This document shows, piece by piece, positions 1 through 7,083 of a stretch of 47,111 nucleotides of DNA. Source of the stretch: a bacterium (GTDB taxonomy: Bacteria > Bacillota_I > Bacilli_A > RF39 > UBA660); assembly GCA_029007115.1 (NCBI GenBank), contig JAQXHG010000049.1, forward strand, positions 1 to 47,111. The letters run 5' to 3'. The notes under the pieces are model-generated. The model was not told the origin of the DNA. It ran no database searches and saw only the letters and a program-made list of their open reading frames with translations. Position 1 is the stretch's first letter. Every line of letters begins with the position of its first letter. Made by a program: the position numbers and the translations under genes.

Positions 1-40
1 ATAAAGATTTATTACTTTTTTTAAGTTCTCTTTCTTCCAT
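1..40 (-). CDS. 5' end of an unidentified gene, cut by the window edge
   Basis: Only the first 13 codons are visible, beginning MEERELKKSN. A strong Shine-Dalgarno (GGAGG, 46-50) lies 5 bases upstream of the ATG. A TATAAT-like -10 at 63-68 lies just downstream of the spoVG terminator, so the gene probably has its own promoter, although no good -35 is seen. In Bacillus the gene after spoVG is glmU, but these charged residues do not look like a GlmU N-terminus. The function cannot be called. Confidence 0.6.
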   Translation of the reverse strand, partial: MEERELKKSNKSL

Positions 41-70
41 ATTTACCTCCAATATTATATATATTATACC

Positions 71-99
71 ATAAAAAAAATTCCAAATAAATGGAATTT
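71..99 (-). terminator. Intrinsic terminator after spoVG
   Basis: An 8-bp stem (AAATTCCA/TGGAATTT, arms 78-85 and 92-99) with a 6-nt loop is followed on the minus strand by a run of T (71-77). It lies 15 bases past the spoVG stop. Confidence 0.8.
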
Positions 100-113
100 A
101 ATTTAAAAAAGTT

Positions 114-395
114 TTATTCGTTTTCAGCTTCTGTATTAGTATCAAGTTCATTATATTTATCAAGAATAGCTTTTTCAAACATTGCTCTTACTTCTTTATT
201 GATTGGATGAGCAATATCTTTATATTCACCTACTGGAGTTTTTCTACTAGGCATTGCGATGAATAATCCTTTATCACCTTCAATAATTCTAATATCATGA
301 ATAGCAATTGCATCATCAACTACTACAGAAGCAATTCCTTTCATACGAGATCCTTCTCTCTCAACTTTACGAATTTTTACTGATGTAATTTTCAT
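114..395 (-). CDS. spoVG: SpoVG, RNA/DNA-binding regulatory protein
   Basis: A 93-residue protein of normal SpoVG length. It carries the family's N-terminal [11 protein letters not shown] strand, the central motif with FIAMPSRK, and the DIAHPI segment before the C-terminal helix. SpoVG is a small dimeric nucleic-acid-binding protein. In Bacillus it affects asymmetric septation and sporulation, and in other Firmicutes it affects capsule, virulence or metabolism. A strong RBS (AAGGAGG) precedes the ATG. The acidic tail is typical. It has its own promoter and terminator, so it is a single-gene unit downstream of the surface-protein locus. The veg-spoVG neighbourhood of Bacillus is kept in outline, but ispE, purR and yabJ are missing between them. 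Confidence 0.97.
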   Translation of the reverse strand: MKITSVKIRKVEREGSRMKGIASVVVDDAIAIHDIRIIEGDKGLFIAMPSRKTPVGEYKDIAHPINKEVRAMFEKAILDKYNELDTNTEAENE

Positions 396-421
396 AAGTA
401 CCTCCTTAATTTGCTATATTA

Positions 422-450
422 ATTATAATACAAATATTTTTCAATATCAA
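422..450 (-). promoter_or_regulatory. Sigma-A-type promoter of spoVG
   Basis: On the minus strand, TTGATA (445-450) and TATAAT (422-427) are separated by 17 bases and lie about 27 bases upstream of the spoVG start. In B. subtilis spoVG is transcribed by sigma-H; this one looks like a vegetative promoter. The rest of the 396-528 gap is AT-rich with no clear terminator for the gene before it. Confidence 0.75.
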
Positions 451-528
451 TATTTTTAATTAAATTTAATTAATATAAGACTTCTTATAAGATTAAATTA
501 CAATAGAATATACTACTTTTATGATTTT

Positions 529-2868
529 TTATTCATATATAGCCTCAAAATAACTACCATACCATATTTTAACTCTTTCATTAGGTTTGTATTTTATTCC
601 TGTAGACATATCGTACCAATATAAAATATTTTTACCAAAACTATTTGTACTATCTAAATAAAAATAACTTCCCTCATCTATTAATTTTTCATATCCTAAG
701 CTTGTTTTTACAACCCATTGTCTTATACCATCTTTATTGACATTTGGTGGTAACAACATATCTTTATTCATTTGATTTTGAAGTAGATAATACTTAAATG
801 TATCTTTACTCAAATAACCTAAATTAGCTAAATACTTACCTTCACTAGCTCTAAGGCCAGAAAACATATAATATGGCATTATATCATTAAATTCTAAATA
901 ATCATAAAGGTTATTTTTATCATTAATTACTTGATTTCTATTTAACCACATAATGTTATCATCAAAACCATACAAATTAGATAATATTACTGTTCCATCA
1001 GTTGTTAAAATATTGTTAGCAATTATATTATAATATCTAGTAGAAACCACATGATAATAATTTACTTCTTCATACACATATTCTATACTAACTACAGTAG
1101 CTGATATAAAACCAGTTTTATCTTCATTCATAATAGCAACAGTTGTACCAATATCAAATTCTTCTCTATTATCAACCGAAACAAATCTATTAAGGTCCAT
1201 ATTATATATGCCATGATATCCTATTGTTTTTAACTCATCTCCTGAAGAAAATTTTGTTAACTGATAAGATTGCGCTTTATGTTCTTTTTCTATCCAAATA
1301 GGATATTCATATACCATACGTCCCTCTTCATAACTCCAAACAAGAAGCAAATCATCATATCTTACGTTTTCGATGTTTTTAGTGCTTCCATCAGCTAAAC
1401 TAATTTTTGTTCCTTCTATTAAACATACACCACTTCCTCTAGCAGTAATGGTAATATCTCCATTTACATTAGGAATAGATATTTGTCCTGTACTACTACT
1501 ATATGTATAATCTGTACCATTTACTAGTGTAACACCATTCATAGTAACTGTAATAGAAACTGGCAAACTTACATTTCCTGAAACCGACAATGTTGCAGTA
1601 TATGTACTTCCTAATGAAGCAGTACTAGCACCTGAGGAAGTTAAATAAGTTAAATTATTAGTAACATTAAATATCCATTTTAAAGCAACAGTAGGAGATT
1701 GACGACAATAAATTGAATTAGTCGTTGCATCATTTACATATTCACTTCCATTATTTCCAGCTTGATCTGTTCCGTATATCTTAACGTAATAACTTCCTTC
1801 TTCAAGACCAGTAATACTATAACTTGTCAAATCACTATTATTATTATAAGTGTTTACTAAAGTATCATTTGTAGAATTATAAAGTAATATTGTATAACCA
1901 GTAATGCTAGTTCCACCACTATCTAGTCTACTCCAAGTAAGATCAGCCTGTCCTTCGTTATTGTTTATAGTAAAACTAATTTCGCCTATTTCTGGAATAC
2001 TAGTATCACTTAACTCTGACTTATCAACAGAAACAGTTATCTTACTAGTATTATAGTTTCCTAAAGTACCACATTGTAATATTAATATTGTATTATCAGT
2101 TGAATCATAAAATACACCATTATCTGTCTTTTTCAAGTAAATTTGATAATTATCTACAGTATTTGCTAAAATAGTAAAACTTCCCAAATCTGTTCCATCA
2201 CTATTTACTAAAGAAAAATTATTATTGCTAGATTTTATATTAAAAGTAATATTTCTACCATATGTGTTCATAACCTCTAAATTAATTAAAGCTAATTCAT
2301 TAGTACCAGTTAAATCTACAGATAATGGTGATACACTTGTAAAAATAGAACCTTTTTCATTATAATTTAATACAATGTCACTCTTAGCACTTATATCATA
2401 TGTTTGATTTGGATCACTTACATCTAAAATCAATTTTAATGTAACCGTTAAAATCTCTCCAGGAGAAATTACATCTCCATCATTAATATTAATAACTTCA
2501 AAAGATAATTGTCCACTTCCATCACCACTCGCAGTAACAATTGGTGTAAAATTAAAGGAATTATATGTATAACTATAGCTACTTTCATTTATGAAGTCAG
2601 CTGTATATATTGCATAATACTCAGTCTCAGTACCACCAAAACTTAAATTAAACTCAATTGTATTATCTGTAATAATTGGTGGAACACTACTTATAACATT
2701 AGAAGTATCAGTAAGTATTATATTATCTATACGAAATTTGCCATCTGGCTTTAAATTAATATTCCCGGAAAACTCTAGTAGTTGTCCATAGTATGCATAT
2801 CCTACACTCATAAAAGAAATGATTAGTAAAACAAATATATATATAATAACATTTCGATTTTTTGACAT
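529..2868 (-). CDS. Large secreted surface protein with FN3-like domain and Hint (hedgehog/intein) domain
   Basis: 779 residues. The N-terminal hydrophobic segment (about 8-26) ends in MSVGYAYY, matching MSVGFAAF in the TasA-like protein of the same locus, so both are probable SipW substrates. Beta-rich regions follow: about 40-285, a fibronectin-III-like domain (about 290-385), and a beta domain (about 397-478) ending in a TGQISIPNVNGDITITA motif common in gut Firmicutes surface proteins. A Hint domain spans about 482-625. Cys482 starts block A (CLIEGTKI, then ADGS and the DD pair 505-506), T548-H552 fits the block B Thr/His region, and YHVVS with YNIIANNIL (605-621) fits the block F strand. 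The C-terminal His-Asn of inteins is absent, so cleavage rather than splicing is expected. The last 155 residues end in a Listeria-Bacteroides-type repeat (YKPNERVKIWYGSYFEAIY). Exact function is unknown. Confidence 0.8.
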   Translation of the reverse strand: MSKNRNVIIYIFVLLIISFMSVGYAYYGQLLEFSGNINLKPDGKFRIDNIILTDTSNVISSVPPIITDNTIEFNLSFGGTETEYYAIYTADFINESSYSYTYNSFNFTPIVTASGDGSGQLSFEVININDGDVISPGEILTVTLKLILDVSDPNQTYDISAKSDIVLNYNEKGSIFTSVSPLSVDLTGTNELALINLEVMNTYGRNITFNIKSSNNNFSLVNSDGTDLGSFTILANTVDNYQIYLKKTDNGVFYDSTDNTILILQCGTLGNYNTSKITVSVDKSELSDTSIPEIGEISFTINNNEGQADLTWSRLDSGGTSITGYTILLYNSTNDTLVNTYNNNSDLTSYSITGLEEGSYYVKIYGTDQAGNNGSEYVNDATTNSIYCRQSPTVALKWIFNVTNNLTYLTSSGASTASLGSTYTATLSVSGNVSLPVSITVTMNGVTLVNGTDYTYSSSTGQISIPNVNGDITITARGSGVCLIEGTKISLADGSTKNIENVRYDDLLLVWSYEEGRMVYEYPIWIEKEHKAQSYQLTKFSSGDELKTIGYHGIYNMDLNRFVSVDNREEFDIGTTVAIMNEDKTGFISATVVSIEYVYEEVNYYHVVSTRYYNIIANNILTTDGTVILSNLYGFDDNIMWLNRNQVINDKNNLYDYLEFNDIMPYYMFSGLRASEGKYLANLGYLSKDTFKYYLLQNQMNKDMLLPPNVNKDGIRQWVVKTSLGYEKLIDEGSYFYLDSTNSFGKNILYWYDMSTGIKYKPNERVKIWYGSYFEAIYE

Positions 2869-2900
2869 TTTATTTTCCTTTTCTATTATATTATAAATAA

Positions 2901-3986
2901 TTAAGACTTCTTTTTTAAAATTCTTTTTCTATAATTTTCATCTAACAATGTATACATCCAAACAATGTCACCATTAATAAGTACAAAAACACTTTTACAT
3001 CCAGGCTTCTCTTCAAAATAATTAATTGGCATTCTTACTTCACTATGAGCATCAATTAATTCATCAAATGATAGTACATTAATAACTTTATATTTATTAA
3101 AATTAGGAATACTACTAACATTAACAATTATACTATCATATGCAGACATTATTTTTTTAAGTTCTATCGCATATTTACTTTTACTTTTATATAACATTAT
3201 TAATTCGTAAATAAATATTCCAAGTAGTATAATTGCTAATACTCCTAAAATAGTACCAAGCACTAAAAATATTTTATATTTAATATTATCTAATACAACC
3301 TCTTCTACTATGCTTCCAGAATTACTATCATTTTCAGCATTAATAGATAATTCAATTGCTTGCTCAGTAAGAGGAATAGTTAATTCAGAAGAAGAATTTA
3401 TATTAGCAACATTTTCAATTAACTCACTCTTTGTCTCACTTTCAACAATAAGTTCTAATTTTAATAAGCCAGTGATAGATAATCCATATTCTTTTCTAAA
3501 TTCTTTAAGCAAATCACTATATTTCTGATAATCAACTATTACGCTAGTGGTGATATTATAATTATTAATTTTACTAAATTCAATAGTTTCTGGTTCTGTT
3601 AAAATATAAGATTTAGACCAATAATTTGTATTACTAGATGCATCTTTATCAGCTAAAATAGTAGCTTTTACATAATAATTATACTTTCCAGATACAAGTT
3701 CACTATATTTAAGATTATATGTAAAAATAACATCTAAATGATCAATTAAACTTGCAATATAAGTTTTATTCATAGTTAAATATTCTTCATTAAAAAAGTT
3801 ATTTTTTTTCAAATATACTTTATAATTTATATCACTGCTACTTTCATAATCTAAAACATTTTTTATCTTATTATCTAATCCCATTCTTATATAAAAATAA
3901 GAGCACATACTTAAAATGATGATTGAAAAAACAATGAGTAAATAATAAATTTTTCTCATTAACAAAGAATTATCATCATTTTTCAT
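2901..3986 (-). CDS. DUF5305-like two-pass membrane protein of the SipW locus
   Basis: 361 residues. One membrane segment lies near 10-30 and a second near 238-260. Between them is an extracytoplasmic region of about 200 residues with the pattern typical of DUF5305 (YNYYVKATI, then a Trp-Ser-Lys stretch before a Pro-Glu-Thr, then VIVDYQKY). After the second helix come about 100 cytoplasmic residues ending in a basic tail. DUF5305 proteins are found beside SipW-type peptidases and TasA-like proteins in bacteria and archaea; their role is not established. The gene sits between the peptidase and the Hint protein with 22- and 32-base gaps, so it is surely co-transcribed. An assembly or anchoring role is inference from position only. 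Confidence 0.65.
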   Translation of the reverse strand: MKNDDNSLLMRKIYYLLIVFSIIILSMCSYFYIRMGLDNKIKNVLDYESSSDINYKVYLKKNNFFNEEYLTMNKTYIASLIDHLDVIFTYNLKYSELVSGKYNYYVKATILADKDASSNTNYWSKSYILTEPETIEFSKINNYNITTSVIVDYQKYSDLLKEFRKEYGLSITGLLKLELIVESETKSELIENVANINSSSELTIPLTEQAIELSINAENDSNSGSIVEEVVLDNIKYKIFLVLGTILGVLAIILLGIFIYELIMLYKSKSKYAIELKKIMSAYDSIIVNVSSIPNFNKYKVINVLSFDELIDAHSEVRMPINYFEEKPGCKSVFVLINGDIVWMYTLLDENYRKRILKKKS

Positions 3987-4008
3987 ATTATCACCACACT
4001 TATTCTTT

Positions 4009-5124
4009 TTATATATTACCTAGTTTTTCATTAATCCATATTGTTGGATAGCCAACATAAGGAATCTTATGTATCACAATTCCTTTAACATTACTACCAC
4101 TAACAGTTCCAGCATCAATATTTTTATTATTATCCCCTTTTGTGATAAATTGATAATCACCATTTTTATATTGAATATTTACTACTCTATGTGTTATTAA
4201 TATATTATTTTTAGTAAAAGCAATAATTGATCCTATTTTTACTTCTTCAAGTGATTTTATCTTAGTAAAGATTACCGCATCACCACGCTTATATATTGGT
4301 TCCATACTACCAGATCCAATTGCAATCATTTGATATTTTCCAATACCTGATGTAAGTAATGCAATTATAAATAAGAATGAAATCACAGGATATAATATAT
4401 ATTTTTTCTTTATTGTAGTCAAATATTTACTACTTTTGTCATAAGATTGAATAGTTTTATATATCATTACATAAACTAAAGCCGGATATAATATTCCAAA
4501 AAGAGACATTAAATATTCTCCTAAATTTGGAAATATAGGTATAATGTATATATATAAGCCAAATGTCAGTTTCATAATTAATGTAGGTATGAAACTAATC
4601 TTATAAGTAATATAACTACATAAAATTTCGTAAGAAATACTTTTTAATACTACTAAACATATGAACTTGAACAATATTTCGAAATTGTAAAAATTGTATC
4701 CATTAATTTGAGTAAAAATTTCTAAAAATACATATACTAAAGTAAGCATAATATAGGGCTTTATATCATCTACACAATTTTTAGCATAAATATATCGAAT
4801 AAGTTCTTGGCAAGTAATTAAAGTGAAAGGATATAGCATATTCATAATGATTGACTTAAGATTTAAATCAAAAAAATTTTTACTAAATCCCGTAATTAAA
4901 CCTAGACTATAAGTAATTAAAAAATATGAAAATATACTAATTATTATAATTTGAATAGTATTATATTTTAAATAATTCTTATCTTTAGGAAAACCACATT
5001 TAAAAAATAAAAAGATAGTTAATAAAATCCACAATAAAATATTATAATTATTATCATTAAATAATACAATTAAAGATATAATTATTATATTACATATATA
5101 AAATGTCAATATATTTTTTTTCAT
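4009..5124 (-). CDS. sipW: SipW-type (ER-type) signal peptidase I with a multi-pass N-terminal extension
   Basis: 371 residues. The catalytic domain is C-terminal: GSGSMEP with nucleophile Ser273, then ITHRVV with His312 in place of the bacterial general-base Lys, and Asp residues in KGDNN (331) and further on. The Ser-His arrangement marks the ER/archaeal/SipW class, which processes TasA-like and camelysin-like proteins rather than general secretory proteins. It is about twice the size of B. subtilis SipW (190 residues) because of about 240 extra N-terminal residues with roughly seven predicted membrane helices. The origin of that extension is not clear. It follows the TasA-like gene by 69 bases and precedes the DUF5305-like gene, suggesting a dedicated processing enzyme for this locus. 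Confidence 0.9.
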   Translation of the reverse strand: MKKNILTFYICNIIIISLIVLFNDNNYNILLWILLTIFLFFKCGFPKDKNYLKYNTIQIIIISIFSYFLITYSLGLITGFSKNFFDLNLKSIIMNMLYPFTLITCQELIRYIYAKNCVDDIKPYIMLTLVYVFLEIFTQINGYNFYNFEILFKFICLVVLKSISYEILCSYITYKISFIPTLIMKLTFGLYIYIIPIFPNLGEYLMSLFGILYPALVYVMIYKTIQSYDKSSKYLTTIKKKYILYPVISFLFIIALLTSGIGKYQMIAIGSGSMEPIYKRGDAVIFTKIKSLEEVKIGSIIAFTKNNILITHRVVNIQYKNGDYQFITKGDNNKNIDAGTVSGSNVKGIVIHKIPYVGYPTIWINEKLGNI

Positions 5125-5193
5125 ATTTTTACTCGCTAATTATATATTTGTAATTATCAATTCGATAAACTAATATTTATAAATAATATTAAT

Positions 5194-5757
5194 CTATTCA
5201 GGTTTTTGTTCATATGAAAGAGAGGCAGTTAAAGGTATACGAACTTCTTCCTGTGGTAAATCATTTGGATTTTCTGGTGCTATATATTCTACACGAACTT
5301 TAACACTAGCAACACCATCAGTTGAATTTAACGTCTTAGACAATCCTGAAGTTGTTTGAGTATACTCTACACCATCATATGTTAATTTATGAGTTAAATA
5401 TTTAGATTGTGCTTCCGTCAATGAACTTAATGTAATTCCAACTAAATTAGCATTAAATGTACCTGAATTTTTTACATTAATTGTAAATTCATAAAAATCT
5501 CCTGGTTTAGATAACTTTACTTCATATGTGACTGATGTACCAGTAATTACTATATTCTTACTATCTACATTAACGCTTCCATCAGTTACTGTAAAACTAT
5601 CTGTTAAAAATTTAACATTCCAAGTTGATACACCAACTGTAGTATTACTATTAATATCTAATCTTTGAGTAAATGCTGCAAAACCTACTGACATAGTCAA
5701 TACCGCAATTGCCAAAACTGCAATAACCAGCATTTGTGTATTTCTTTGCTTTTTCAT
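5194..5757 (-). CDS. TasA/camelysin-like secreted protein with SipW-type signal peptide
   Basis: 187 residues. After a basic start, a hydrophobic segment (about 9-28) runs into MSVGFAAFTQRLDINSN, the hallmark of SipW-processed TasA/CalY-like proteins. The mature part is a small beta-sandwich-like domain with TFTINVKNSGTFNAN-type strands: KPGDFYEFTINVKNSG sits at about 85-100 and is followed by aliphatic strands. TasA relatives form extracellular fibres in Bacillus biofilms; fibre formation here is inference. It is the first gene of the four-gene surface locus and has a near-consensus promoter with a repeated upstream element. No clear terminator separates it from sipW. Confidence 0.8.
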   Translation of the reverse strand: MKKQRNTQMLVIAVLAIAVLTMSVGFAAFTQRLDINSNTTVGVSTWNVKFLTDSFTVTDGSVNVDSKNIVITGTSVTYEVKLSKPGDFYEFTINVKNSGTFNANLVGITLSSLTEAQSKYLTHKLTYDGVEYTQTTSGLSKTLNSTDGVASVKVRVEYIAPENPNDLPQEEVRIPLTASLSYEQKPE

Positions 5758-5817
5758 TTCTCCAATCCTTTCTATTTTAATTTATAATCACTTATAAATA
5801 TAGACTACTATACATAA

Positions 5818-5846
5818 ATTATACATCAGAATATATCAGCAGTCAA
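5818..5846 (-). promoter_or_regulatory. Promoter of the TasA-like/SipW/DUF5305/Hint operon
   Basis: On the minus strand, TTGACT (5841-5846) and TATAAT (5818-5823) are separated by exactly 17 bases, about 60 bases before the first ATG. It drives the TasA-like gene and probably all four genes, because no strong terminator lies between them. Confidence 0.85.
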
Positions 5847-5847
5847 C

Positions 5848-5890
5848 GATTTAAATATTGAAGTATTATGATTTAATTATTGAAGTATAA
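5848..5890 (-). repeat. Tandem 22-bp-period direct repeat abutting the operon's -35
   Basis: Two copies of a 19-base element (5848-5866 and 5870-5888) match at 18 of 19 positions. On the minus strand each reads ATACTTCAATAATTAAATC or nearly so. The spacing of 22 bases is about two helical turns, and the block starts one base upstream of the -35. This is the layout expected for a dimeric activator or repressor; the protein is not known. Confidence 0.7.
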
Positions 5891-5919
5891 GCAATTTATA
5901 TATTAATCAAAGACAATTT

Positions 5920-5966
5920 TAAAATTATTTAAGATATCTATTCATTTAAAAATAATAATCTTAAAT
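5920..5966 (-). terminator. Possible weak terminator after veg
   Basis: A 9-bp inverted repeat (ATTTAAGAT/ATCTTAAAT, arms 5927-5935 and 5958-5966) with a long AT-rich loop lies just past the veg stop. It is followed on the minus strand by AATTTT. There are no GC pairs in most of the stem, so this is weak. Confidence 0.4.
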
Positions 5967-5970
5967 ATTT

Positions 5971-6186
5971 TTAATTAAATTTTGTTAATATCACATTCTT
6001 AATAACTACATCTGAATAAGAAAATGCCTTTATTCCTTTATTGGTTTCAACAACAAAAACATTTGGATGAATCTTATTTATAAATCCCTCATAATACTCA
6101 TACTTGTTACGGCCTAAATTTACTTTTATTTTAATTTTAGATTTACCAAAACTTTTTAGTTTATTTTTGATTTTTTCTATGTTCAA
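5971..6186 (-). CDS. veg: Veg family protein
   Basis: 71 residues. The SH3-like core resembles B. subtilis Veg: a Gly-Arg turn, then EGFINKIHPNVFVVE and a FSYSDV strand. The start is TTG (6184-6186), with the Shine-Dalgarno AAGGTGAT 4 bases upstream; no in-frame ATG fits. Veg is a small, highly expressed protein linked in B. subtilis to biofilm matrix expression and spore outgrowth. The yabG-veg order is the same as in Bacillus. Here it also lies next to a TasA-like operon, which fits the biofilm link, though position alone does not prove it. Confidence 0.85.
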   Translation of the reverse strand: MNIEKIKNKLKSFGKSKIKIKVNLGRNKYEYYEGFINKIHPNVFVVETNKGIKAFSYSDVVIKNVILTKFN

Positions 6187-6225
6187 TTTATCACCTTATT
6201 TAAGAATATTATTATATTCATTATA

Positions 6226-6975
6226 TTATTCCTTTTTTCTTGGATATCCTATTCTCATAGTACCATTAATCACAAATCCACCTATTCCTTCACTACCATA
6301 TTTTGTTTTTGATAACATTTCTATTAAATCAATAGTTTTATCTTTGCTAGTTAATGCTATATATGTAGCAATTATAGCTGGATCTAAAGCATGAATATTA
6401 ATATGAGATGGACTTGATGCGAATGTAGAACCTGCTTTTATAAGTCCTTCATAATCACTTTGACATGCTCCTGCTATTATAATTACATTTGAATACTTAT
6501 CTCGAATTTGTTTAACAGTATCAATAAAATATTTACTATTCTTATATTTATCATTTTTATAATATGCATCATGACCAGTTATAACGACTATTTCAGGCTT
6601 GTGTTTTTGAATGAGATCATTTACTTTATCTTTAAAATCCTTTTCTTTAAATATATAACCATAATATTTTACTTTTTGTGTTTCATAATATTCTTTACAC
6701 TTTTCTAAATAATTTTTATCTGCATCTATATGAAGGACTCTACCAGGAATATAAAAATATTTATCCACATCTAAACTTCTAAGAGTACTTACTTCTTCTT
6801 TTTTTTTACTAATTGATGTTAATACTAAATCATTAATATATGCATCTGCATATAATCTAACATCTACTCCACTTAAAATAATTAAATCTTTATTTATACT
6901 TTTAATTTTAAATACGATATCATTATTGTACTTTTTTCTTGTGACATAATCACCAACTTTAAATCTACTATTCAT
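6226..6975 (-). CDS. yabG: YabG, sporulation-specific cysteine protease
   Basis: 249 residues against about 290 in B. subtilis. The N-terminal SH3-like part (FKVGDYVTRKKYNNDIVFKI) and the whole catalytic part match the family. VITGHDAY with His135 and IAGACQS with Cys171 correspond to the His and Cys regarded as active-site residues of Bacillus YabG. The C-terminal FASSPSHINIHALDP stretch is also conserved. YabG trims spore coat proteins and, in clostridia, germination proteins. The gap relative to Bacillus is in the variable helical segment after the SH3 part. No strong Shine-Dalgarno is seen at this ATG. It lies upstream of veg, as in Bacillus, and its presence argues that the organism sporulates or recently did. 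Confidence 0.95.
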   Translation of the reverse strand: MNSRFKVGDYVTRKKYNNDIVFKIKSINKDLIILSGVDVRLYADAYINDLVLTSISKKKEEVSTLRSLDVDKYFYIPGRVLHIDADKNYLEKCKEYYETQKVKYYGYIFKEKDFKDKVNDLIQKHKPEIVVITGHDAYYKNDKYKNSKYFIDTVKQIRDKYSNVIIIAGACQSDYEGLIKAGSTFASSPSHINIHALDPAIIATYIALTSKDKTIDLIEMLSKTKYGSEGIGGFVINGTMRIGYPRKKE

Positions 6976-7040
6976 ATTAAATTATATTTATAAAATTTTA
7001 AATAATACTATAATTGTTTTAAATATCTTAATTAATAAAT

Positions 7041-7076
7041 AAAAAACCTTTAAAGTATAATTTATACTCTAAAGGT
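7041..7076 (-). terminator. Terminator of the two-kinase operon
   Basis: A long hairpin (ACCTTTAAAGTAT pairing with ATACTCTAAAGGT, arms about 7047-7059 and 7064-7076) is followed by six T on the minus strand. It sits 8 bases past the second kinase stop. Confidence 0.85.
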
Positions 7077-7083
7077 ATATATA

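Noticed and set aside
529-2868. A true splicing intein in the surface protein
   Set aside because: There is no C-terminal His-Asn followed by Cys/Ser/Thr and no homing endonuclease, and the flanking parts do not join into one known domain.
5125-5193. Terminator between the TasA-like gene and sipW
   Set aside because: Only short AT-only inverted repeats (for example AATATT around 5172) without a T-tract, so read-through is more likely.
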